In this document: piece by piece, positions 27,608 to 36,700 of the stretch
Layout of the letters: each line of letters opens with the position of its first letter
Position numbering within the stretch: the stretch's first letter is position 1
Assembly: GCA_039105265.1 (NCBI GenBank)
Contig: JAPFFF010000012.1
Location: 4,774,001 to 4,838,000, forward strand
DNA from: Tritrichomonas musculus
Taxonomy: Eukaryota; Parabasalia; Tritrichomonadida; Tritrichomonadidae
DNA: 64,000 nt
Direction of reading: 5' to 3'
Notes under the pieces: generated by a model
Databases searched by the model: none
The model's input: only the letters and a program-made list of their open reading frames with translations
What the model was told of the DNA's origin: nothing
Position numbers and translations under genes: made by a program

Positions 27608-27782
27608 GATTTCCTAAATACTCATTAGCGATTATCTTAGATCTTAAAAGACGATTTACAAAATACGCATTAGCGATCATCTTCTAACTGCAAAAGCGAT
27701 TTCTAAAATACTCAATAGCAATCATCTTTTATCTTTAAAAGCATTTTCTGAAATACTCAAAGGCGTTTATCTTTAAATGGTA
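27608..27782. repeat. 45-bp tandem repeat, about 3.9 copies
   Basis: Units start at 27608, 27653, 27698 and 27743 (GATTTCC/GATTTAC/GATTTCT/ATTTTCT, then AAATAC-CA-TAGCGAT-ATCTT). It begins 38 bp outside the right end of the pogo-like element. No open coding frame runs through it. Confidence 0.85.
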
Positions 27783-28070
27783 TATTTTTACTCTATTAAT
27801 GTGATTATAAAACCAAACATAATTTAAATGAATAATTTATTTATTAGATATTATTTTTATATAAATATGATGTTTTAATAGATTAAAAATAAAAATATTC
27901 AATTTTTTAATATTTTACTAAAATTGTGAGAGATCTAACAATTTTTGATAATGTTATCAAAATAGGGCTCTACCCCTAATATTTTTAATTTAAAAAAAAG
28001 CAGTTTTATAAAAATTCACCAGAGGATTCAATGAACCCTCACTCTCTTTTATTTTTATATAAACGATCAA

Positions 28071-28297
28071 ACTTTTTGAAACAAAAGTGTCAATTTGACG
28101 TCCTACACAATTAGAAACTGGACTAGTGCTTACGAACCGAAATCTTGGGAAATTGTTGGCTCGAACGATCATGAAAAGTGGGATGTCATTGACCACCGAG
28201 TTAACACCTCAGAGCTGAAAAGTCACCGTATTCAACATCGATTTGAAAACTCTAAAATTGATAACCATTATCGTTACTTTCAATATATTCAAGAATA
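28071..28297 (+). pseudogene. Fragment of a discoidin-like domain gene
   Basis: The frame reads LTSYTIRNWTSAYEPKSWEI, VGSNDHEKWDVIDHR and RYFQYIQE before a stop. It matches the core of the discoidin-like domain found in trichomonad BTB proteins (YTIR, SWEI.GSND...W, IR...YF.YI). There is no start codon or upstream BTB part, and the last strand is missing. It is a 3' fragment, perhaps left by rearrangement near the transposon. Confidence 0.6.
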
Positions 28298-28500
28298 AGT
28301 GTGGGATTATGATTCATTTAGTAATGTGCTTTATTGGTTTTAAAAATATTGATATATTCTTTAATTTTAAAAAATACGATGTGACCATTTTATCATTCAA
28401 AAAAAAGTACAACCTTAAAAAGAAAAATTAGGAATTTTATGAAAGAAAAAATGCATTGTTAATTATAAATTCATTGTAAAATTTAATAGTAAATAAAATT

Positions 28501-29778
28501 TCATTCTTTGATAACAACAGATATTCCGTTTGGAATGCATGTTAAAGATGCATTCTCTCCTTTTATTTCTCTTGCCATTTTATAAGCAGTTTGTAAATCA
28601 GGTGCATATGTCATCTTTAAGTTCTCAATCATCTGCTTTTGTTCAGGATCTGCGACGAAAATTGTCTTATGTTTTCTTATTACCCGAGCAAGAACTTGAG
28701 CACACCATTGATCGGGCATCGTTTTCTCTTGTGGAGTACTAAGGAATTTTTGATATGCAGTTTCGATATCAGGAGCATCAGCAAGACTGTGATAGAAATA
28801 ATCACCTCCTGTTCCATCAACGCAGGAACAAAGCATTATAATTATTCCCCCATCTTTAACTGTTGCTTCAGCAGCGCTCATTCCTTTGGGAGATTGATAA
28901 GCATTTTGATCAATTGGATATCCACCATTTGTAGTTATGACGATATCGGCTGGTTGTGGCTTTACAACAACATAATCCGACAAAAACTTACAGCCTGCTA
29001 AATGAGCCTTTTCAAAATCACCAGCAAATGCAGCTACAGTCATATTATCGGCATCAATAACAACATTAACGATGTAAGCGAGATGAGCCATCTTTGCTGC
29101 GGCTACCATATCAATATGCAAAGGATTACCTTCAAGTATTCCTGCCCTTGAATGAGGATCATCAATGAATTTAGAACAATGGTTTCCCATGACAGTAACT
29201 GCATCAGCAACACCAGGAAGTACGCTTTTTCTACCTCCTGAAAAGCCTGCAAAGAAATGTGGCTCAATAAATCCTTCTGCTATGAGAAGCGAAGCATTAA
29301 CAGCTTGTTTGTCAATTATGCAGTCTGGTCCTGAGGGTAATGTACCAATCTTAACATTTGTGGATGGATCATGAGCATTATGAACAATAATTGAGTTTTT
29401 GAATTCTTCGTAGAGATCATCACCTAATTTTTCGCGTAGTTCTTCAATTGATGTCGGGCGATGAAAACCTGTGGATACTAATAAGCTGATTTTAATTTGA
29501 GGGTTGCCTTCACGGAGTTCTTTGACCATATTTGGTAAAATATCTTTGCTAGGAACAGGTCTTGTATGATCACTAATAATAATAGTGCAATCAGGCTTTC
29601 CAATTGCAAGTTCAGAGAGTTTTTTGCTGCCAATTGGATGCTCCATTGCTCTTTTCACAATATCACTTCCTGAGCCTTTATGAACAAGCTCATTAATTTT
29701 TGATACAAGAACTGGAGTTTTTTCTGGAACTTCTAAATCTAATGTTGTTCTACCATAGTAAAATTTCACTGTTTTCAT
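28501..29778 (-). CDS. larA: LarA-family nickel-dependent racemase, probable bacterial acquisition
   Basis: The protein has 425 residues, the length of bacterial LarA (DUF2088). LarA interconverts D- and L-lactate (relatives act on malate and other 2-hydroxyacids) using a nickel-pincer nucleotide. Key residues fall where the Lactobacillus plantarum enzyme has them: H106 in TGFHRP (108 there), H174 in EPHFFAGF, cofactor-linking K184 in SGGRKSVLPG and Ni-binding H200 in MGNHCSKF; SDHTRPVP (70-77) is the conserved N-terminal loop. There is no signal peptide. An initiator-like TCATTT lies 11 nt before the ATG, so it has host-style expression signals. No larB, larC or larE cofactor gene is in the window. 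The cytosolic location and exact substrate are inferred. The gene is intact and less AT-rich than its flanks. Confidence 0.93.
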   Translation of the reverse strand: MKTVKFYYGRTTLDLEVPEKTPVLVSKINELVHKGSGSDIVKRAMEHPIGSKKLSELAIGKPDCTIIISDHTRPVPSKDILPNMVKELREGNPQIKISLLVSTGFHRPTSIEELREKLGDDLYEEFKNSIIVHNAHDPSTNVKIGTLPSGPDCIIDKQAVNASLLIAEGFIEPHFFAGFSGGRKSVLPGVADAVTVMGNHCSKFIDDPHSRAGILEGNPLHIDMVAAAKMAHLAYIVNVVIDADNMTVAAFAGDFEKAHLAGCKFLSDYVVVKPQPADIVITTNGGYPIDQNAYQSPKGMSAAEATVKDGGIIIMLCSCVDGTGGDYFYHSLADAPDIETAYQKFLSTPQEKTMPDQWCAQVLARVIRKHKTIFVADPEQKQMIENLKMTYAPDLQTAYKMAREIKGENASLTCIPNGISVVIKE

Positions 29779-29785
29779 TGTGAAT

Positions 29786-29791
29786 AAATGA
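29786..29791 (-). promoter_or_regulatory. Initiator motif TCATTT of larA
   Basis: TCATTT on the minus strand, with its A 11 nt before the ATG at 29778; a TCACA overlaps closer in. It indicates integration into host transcription. Confidence 0.55.
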
Positions 29792-30157
29792 TATAATTAA
29801 GTGCCGATAAAAATATTTATTTATTTCAAAATTTTGAATATGCTTTGAATTTTAATAATATACAAAATATAATCATTTCACAATTCCAGTTTCTACTTTT
29901 CCTTCTAATCTCACATACCATTTTCTATTCAATTTTTCGATAAAAAAATTGAATAGATTGCATTTTTAAATAATAATATCTAAATATAAAATATACATTT
30001 TTTAAATAATAATAATTATTTTATCAAATGAAAATTTTATCTATATGCCTATATAATATTATGATTCTAACTCTTTTATATAGAGATTTGGTAGGGGGTT
30101 TTCCATTTGGTAGGGGGGTTTTACTATAGACTATTGTATAAAATTTTAATATTTCTA
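29792..30157. other. Divergent spacer between larA and the kinase gene
   Basis: AT-rich. GGTAGGGGGTT and GGTAGGGGGGTTT (30090-30121) form a direct repeat just before the kinase gene. No other feature is seen. Confidence 0.45.
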
Positions 30158-31436
30158 ATGACTAATATTAATACTGAATTTAATTTACAATTCGAAAAAA
30201 GCAAACGGATGAGAATTCCTAAAGTCATTCGCTCTTATAATATCCAAAAATTAATTATAGAAACAGCAAAAAGCGTCGTTGTCGCTTCAAACCATCCTGA
30301 TACAAATGATAAAGTCGCAATTAAATGCATTCCTATTGACACATTTAGGTTAAGTCCCAATGAAGATGTTATCATGAGACAATTAGATCATCCTCAAATT
30401 GTTAAATATTACGAATCTTTTCCATATCCAGATCAAAATCCAAGATTTTTCGTCATTGTTATGCGTCGTGGAGTTTACGATTTATTAGATTATATTGAAA
30501 GAAATAAAACAGCTGCAGAGCCCATTGTTTGTAAAATAATGAAAGATTCTTTAACTGCTCTTCATTATCTCCATTCATTAAATATATGCCATAGAGATAT
30601 AAAGCTTGATAATATATTAGTAATGGATGAAACGAGATCTGGTTTAACAGTTAATTTAACTGATTTCGGATTATCAGTAAAAGATGACACAGGCATCCTC
30701 CAATTGCCAGGTACTGGAACATTTGAATATTCAGCTCCCGAACTACTTCAAGTTAAAAACGGAAGGCTTTCCTACAAGTCTAATGCACAATGTTTTTTTT
30801 TTTTTTATTTCAATCTATACTTCTTCATTTTATGCAATGTGATCAATATCGTTTTTTTTTTTTTTTTTAATATTTCGAGGAACGATTTATTATTATTTTA
30901 ATGTTTTAGAAAGAATTTTTTTGAAATGTTCAAAAAATACTCCAAATGTTAAATTTCAGAGTTTTTTGCAATGTATTAAAATAGCAAGAATCATAGTATT
31001 GAGATGAAATTACTGCTATAAAATGTTTGAAGGATGATTGAAATTTTTTTTTTACATTTACTAATACTTAGATGGTTTTAACGTTGATGTTTGGAGTATG
31101 GGAATCGTTATGTTTGCGCTTCTTGCAGGATATCTTCCTTTTGACATTGGTTTTCAAAATGATGTTGAGAGACTATTTAAAGGTGAAGTTAGCTTTGATC
31201 CTATACAATTTCGTTCATCTGATGGTTCAGTTGGTATAAGGGATTCATTCCGTTCTGTTTCTCAGGAAGCTCAAATGCTGATTTCCCAAATGCTAAATCC
31301 CGATCCAGACCAAAGATTATCAGTTGAAGATGTTTTAAATGATCCATGGTTTCAAATCTATCAAGATGGAGATTTGTTCAATCAAGAAGATAATAATGAA
31401 ATATTCGATGCATTTAATTCAGAAGTTGAAGGTTAA
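30158..31436 (+). CDS. Ser/Thr protein kinase (CAMK-like) in two exons
   Basis: Exons 30158-30791 and 31072-31436 encode 332 residues. Motifs are VAIK (K56), HRDIKLDN (D147, N152), DFG (169-171), GTGTFEYSAPELL and, after the splice, YGFNVDVWSMGIVMFALLAG, so the kinase fold is complete only when the 280-nt insert is removed. A C-terminal LSVEDVLNDPWFQ closes the C-lobe. The glycine loop is degenerate (IIETAKSVVVAS instead of GxGxxG), as in some divergent protist kinases. The frame extends upstream to 30107, but the ATG at 30158 is preferred; M18 is another option. There is no additional domain. The catalytic residues are intact, so activity is plausible. Confidence 0.82.
30792..31071 (+). other. 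Candidate spliceosomal intron in the kinase gene
   Basis: The interval starts GTTTTTTT and ends ACTAATACTTAG, close to the trichomonad fused branch point/3' splice motif (ACTAAC...AG). Removal joins exons in phase 1 and restores the YGFNVDVW kinase motif. The interior has stops and poly-T runs. The 5' site is not the usual GTATGT, so the exact donor is uncertain. Confidence 0.6.
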
Positions 31437-32172
31437 AAAGAAAAAAGTATTTATTTTTTCAGTGCAATGATCAAGAAAAAGAATATTTGGTAAAGAGAGT
31501 ATGATCCAAATAGTTAAATATTACAATAATCTTAATAAAAAAGAAATATTATGCATTTGTTTTTATTTGATTTATTACTAATAAATAATGTAGTTTAAAA
31601 AATTATAGTGCTTCTTTTAAATTCATACTTTTAAAATATATTTCAAGTTTTATTCGCCTATCTTCCAGCATAAACTTATTAATTAAAACTGTCAAATTGA
31701 GTTTTATTCGATGAATAAAGCATATTCCACCTATTTTTTTCTTTTTTGTGATGAGTCTAATCTAAAACTTATTGTTCCAAATGATAATATTCTTTGATTT
31801 AACTATAAAAGTTTTATGCTCTAATTATGAATGTTTTTTATGATATTATATTTATCGATTTTATTGATTCAAAAATAAGATATAAAAGATTTTTTTTGAT
31901 ACTATATATGTTATAAAATTTGGAGAATTGTGAATTATGACGATTTTATAATAAAATAAGATTTTCCTGTATTTTTTACATTAATTTATAAAATAAATAT
32001 TTATAAAAATATTTTTTAATTCTATTATTAGTAATTAATTCAAAAAATATCAAAAATTATATTGTTTAATTAAAATATAGCTCTTTTATCAAATTGTATT
32101 ATTCAATTTACATTGAAAGAATAAAATATAAATAATTGAATAATTTGAAAGAAATAAAATATAAAATAAATA
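31437..32172. other. AT-rich intergenic region
   Basis: No gene or repeat recognised. Confidence 0.4.
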
Positions 32173-32178
32173 TCATTT
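32173..32178 (+). promoter_or_regulatory. Initiator motif TCATTT
   Basis: The A is 9 nt before the ATG at 32184. It makes the in-frame ATG at 32136 upstream of the likely transcription start and so decides the start. Confidence 0.55.
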
Positions 32179-32183
32179 TATTC

Positions 32184-33215
32184 ATGAGCAACCAAACGTT
32201 CATAGTTGTTTATCAAGGTGAGAGTTTCATTGTTAATCCTTTACTTTTATCAAATTCATCATTCAAATTCAGAGATTTAATTTCAGAAGTCAAAGATGAT
32301 TTTCATCAATATCATTTACGAATTGAATATGACAAATTCTCGAGTAGAAACATACAAAACTTTTTGAAATTAAGCCAAAATCAGCAAGCAGATGTTCAAG
32401 ATTCAGAAGTCAAAGAAATATGTTATATTGCGAAAATGTTTAAAGCTAATGAAATATATAAAAAAGGAATATCATTTATTCATACAAATATTGATCCAGA
32501 TTTTTTCGTTACAGATAATCAATTTGACGAAATAAATGGGATCAGATACTTGAATCTTGAAAAAGAAACAAGTCAAACTCAAATTTTCAATATAAATGTT
32601 AAAGATATTAAAAATACGGAATCGGAATCAAAAATCAAAAACAAAGACAATAATAAAGAAAATAATAAAAAAAAATTACTTCCAGTATGTTATGAAATTA
32701 CTTCAGAAATTCCGTTTGGCAAATGTCCTAGATTTTATTTAAGAAAAGGTGATAAAATCTTATATATGGCAAAGCAAAAAGAAAGTATAATTTATATTGG
32801 TGAAGGAAATGATTTCCATATTGGAAAAAAATTATCAGAGGCGCATGTAAAAATAATTCGAGATCAACCTGAATATAATGTTGTTTATATGAAAGATCAA
32901 AGATTCAAAGTAAGATTTAACCAACATAAAGATGGCACATACTCTGTTTATACTTCATTTATATTAAATGGACAATATATTGTTTGGAAAAACAGGGAAC
33001 CAAAAGATATATCAAGTTTTAATGGATTTCTCAATCATATGGCTATTGATTCAAAAAAAAATATTTTAATGCAAAATTCTGATAATAAAGTCACTTTCAT
33101 ATTCCGTAAAGTAGGTAAGAAAACTTATGAAGCAGAATGCCATCATTCAGTTGATCCTATTATTGTTTTTGCTATAGCTCTTTCTGAAATGATTGGCCCA
33201 ATTTCTTTTTATTAA
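32184..33215 (+). CDS. Protein with possible tubby-like C-terminal domain
   Basis: The protein has 343 residues from MSNQTFIVVYQGE, start chosen from the initiator 9 nt upstream. Residues 1-110 resemble the degenerate BTB-like N terminus common in trichomonad proteins (FIVNPLLLSNSSFKFRDLI). A Lys/Asn-rich linker follows (about 140-162). Residues 165-343 are beta-rich (FYLRKGDKILYMAKQ, IYIGEGNDFHI, YSVYTSFILNGQ) and end with KVTFIFRKVGKKTYEAE...VDPIIVFAIALSEMIG. That ending resembles the tubby C terminus, where a strand block is followed by a buried helix with FA[IL].L. The tubby assignment is tentative. No membrane segment or signal peptide is seen. Confidence 0.65.
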   Translation: MSNQTFIVVYQGESFIVNPLLLSNSSFKFRDLISEVKDDFHQYHLRIEYDKFSSRNIQNFLKLSQNQQADVQDSEVKEICYIAKMFKANEIYKKGISFIHTNIDPDFFVTDNQFDEINGIRYLNLEKETSQTQIFNINVKDIKNTESESKIKNKDNNKENNKKKLLPVCYEITSEIPFGKCPRFYLRKGDKILYMAKQKESIIYIGEGNDFHIGKKLSEAHVKIIRDQPEYNVVYMKDQRFKVRFNQHKDGTYSVYTSFILNGQYIVWKNREPKDISSFNGFLNHMAIDSKKNILMQNSDNKVTFIFRKVGKKTYEAECHHSVDPIIVFAIALSEMIGPISFY

Positions 33216-33763
33216 TTTGTTTGTTTTATTATTTTTATTTTTTAATATTACCATGAATAAACAATCAAATTTTAAATATAGTTTTTTATAATTATATTTT
33301 TATTCTATTATTAATCTTTTAAACTTAATAATTGGATTATAATGTACTTTAATAATGAAAATATAAATCAAATCAACAAAGTTAATAAAATCAGATTTTT
33401 ATTATAAATAAGATAGAAATGAAATTAACTTAAAAAAGCACTTTTATTTTCCTTTTTCACAATAGTATTGATAAACAAATATGATTTTGATAAAATGACT
33501 AAGTAAAATACAAAACAAAAAAAAGATTTTCAACATTTTTCATGAATGCTAACTTTACTACTAGTTTGGCTAAATTGGTGTATAATCCAAAATATTTTAT
33601 TTGGCCAATATCACAAGAAATTTTTTTTATCGTTTTTAGTTTATGAAACGAGTTTTTTTATTTTTTTTTTTTTTCAATTTTTCTTAAAATTATTCATCTA
33701 ATCTTAATTCAAAATTTGAAATGATTATTTAAATTTAAAATATTCAAAAGAAAAAAGAATTTT
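33216..33763. other. AT-rich intergenic region
   Basis: Contains a T run at 33660-33674 and TCATCT about 70 nt before the next ATG. No gene is seen. Confidence 0.4.
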
Positions 33764-36700
33764 ATGGACTCGAAAAATTCACCCTCTCAGAACACAGTTA
33801 ATTCTATTTCTGAATATGAACGAACTTTTAAAACAGCGATAACAAGTAATCTTTTGCCAATTCTTGATAATCTTTCACAAATCTATTTACCATTTCAATC
33901 ATTCGAATTCGTTCAGATATTTTTTTGCTTTTTTCAATTTTTTCAAACTACTCTCTGGATACCAAATGGAAAATATTGGGGCAAAACCCAGCTTATCAAT
34001 GTAATGCATTGGATTACTTTTTTTTCATCGATTTTTTCTGATGAACACGATAATATGATACTATTAATTATATTTAGTTCTATAGTTTTCATTGTTTCCT
34101 TGCTTTTTTTATTTTTAATTTTTCATTACAACAAGACCAAAAGAATGATTAGATCAATCCTTTACATTGTTCGTTTATATTACATTTTTGTTGGTGGAGC
34201 AATTATACATCCAATAGGGTCATTAATAGGTCACACATTTTTTTATATGATTGAAGATCACAAACCTTCTAACATTGTTATGTTAATTTTTTCCGCCATT
34301 ACTTTTTTTCTAGCAGAAGGTCTATTTTACATGAATCAGCATTTTGTAAATAGATCAATATATTTTCGCAAATCTCTGTGGGTCACTTTTGATTCATCTT
34401 TTCTTCTTTTTCTATTCATGCTTAATCCAATATTTCTGATATTAAGTCACATGTTCATTTATTATCCAGATTGGTCATTTTTCATATTAATTATTTTCCA
34501 TATCATAATATTAGTACTATTTACCATTAATTTCACATGGATGTCATATATTCTTGACTTTGGGAATATATTGAGTGGTTCGACACTAATTTCTTTTTTT
34601 TTTAATGATATTTTTCGTGTTTTCATTGAATTTTTTCCAATCAATCAAAAAGTTTATGTTATCGTTTGCTTATTGACCTTTATCATATTGACCATTATTT
34701 CAAATTTTGTTTTTAAAGCAATCAAAAAGCGTATTAATAATGATCTTTCCTATTCAAAAATTCTAAACGTATCAACGAATCAATATGAAATCACGCGTGA
34801 AGAAGAATTTGATTATTTTTCTGATTTAAAACTAAATCGAAACTTGAAAAAAGCTTCGATATATTTAATTGTTGGTTTTACATCAGGATCTGATATGTTT
34901 ATTGATTTTTCATTGGCTCAATATTGCTTTGAATGTTACAAAGATTATCCAGAAATGATGATTTTATTAATGCATCTTCTTGTTTATTTCAAATCAGAAA
35001 AAAAACGTTTTGATTGTGTATTAAGGCAATATCAACGAACTCGTGATGAATCATCATATGGATATTTTATATATATTCAATCACATCGTGTTAAAATATT
35101 CAGACAAGTTACTTCAACTGACAGTTCTTCAAGCACTTTGAATGAGTTGAGACTTTTGTCAAAAGATTTGGAAAATCAAATGAAAGCTTTTTGGTCACTT
35201 GAAGTTGCCAACACTAACACGCTTGAAGAGTTGGAAGTTCAACAGAGGCATCTGAATAATTTATGGGATGAGTCAATTGAAGATAATTGGAATTCAACAA
35301 CATTTCGTGAAGAACATATTCATTTCTTAATTGAATCTTGTACTGACTTTCAAAGAGCTGTCAAAATGGAGAGCACCAAAGAAAAAATCGATATTTTAAG
35401 AGATGATAGAGATGATATGTGTTTCTTGTCATTGATCATTTGTTTCCCTTGTTATTATAATAACAAAATTGTTGATACTGAAGGAAATTTCATCCAAAGA
35501 AAGAAAAGAGATCCGAATTCAGCAGCAACAACAACGACTACTTCAAGCAGCCAAAATGAAAAACTATCTTATTCATCTAATGAATATGATATGACTTATG
35601 AAGAACAAATTGCCAACACATTGGTGTCGTATGGAAAATTACGATTATCAATTCAAAATGCATTAAATTCTGTTAAACCATCAACGGGAAAATTTTTGAT
35701 TTGTTATGCTATTACATCAATTGTATTTTCATTGGTTTCAATCATTTCTATTTTTGCCATTTATGTGAATACATTTGATTCATTTAATGATTGGAATAAA
35801 GAAGTTGGTGTCTTAGTTGAATTGAGGATGTCTTATGCGAAATCTTTTTTATGTTTGTCTATTTTGTATGGAAAAGAAACAAACCGTTTTAATCTAGATA
35901 CAATTAATTGTACTAAAACGGGTGATATAAATCATTATTTCTTTGATCAGTCTGTTAAATTTGATGATCTTTCATTAATTTATATTGAAGAAGCTCGAAA
36001 ATATTATTCTGATTTGATGAGCGCCATTCTAGATTTATCTGTGAAGAAAGTTGATATTTCAACTTTAACAAGTCTTCTTTTTGATCCTTCAATCAATTCA
36101 ACAGTTTGTTATTTAGGCAATTCAATTAAACATGTTAAATGGTCAATGGAACAAGTGTTGAATTTTGAAATCTTATCATTTGCAGTTCTTTCTGATGATG
36201 AAGATGTTGTAAATTGGTATGATACAAATACTTATTGGTGTCATGATATAACAACTTTTCCTAATGTTGAAAATATGTTTGGTAATATACAAGATGCATT
36301 GTCTTCTGATTTATCGGATTCATCAATATCATCATCAAAAAGAATTAAATTAGAAATGTTAATTATTGGTCCTTTTATTTTTGTTTTGTTTGTTTTTCCT
36401 TTGCCTTTTATTATTTATATGTATTCCAATGAAATAAACAAATTAATCAGATTGATGCTTTCAACTGAGAATGAACACAAAGAGCAAGCAAGAAAGAACA
36501 TTGCTCTTGGAAATTCTACAGAAGATAACAATATAATTCCTCCTATCTCAAAGATATCATTTGATTGGAAATTTATTATTTATTCTTTTTGTAGCATCTT
36601 TTCATTTTGCGCCATTATTACTTTTATGGAAATGATTCTTTATTCTTCCATGCGAATGACTGAAAAATTACGCAACTTTGGTTTTTGGTCTGGTTATTTT

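Noticed and set aside
32136-32183. Upstream in-frame ATG of the tubby-like gene
   Set aside because: It precedes the initiator motif at 32173 and so is probably not in the mRNA.
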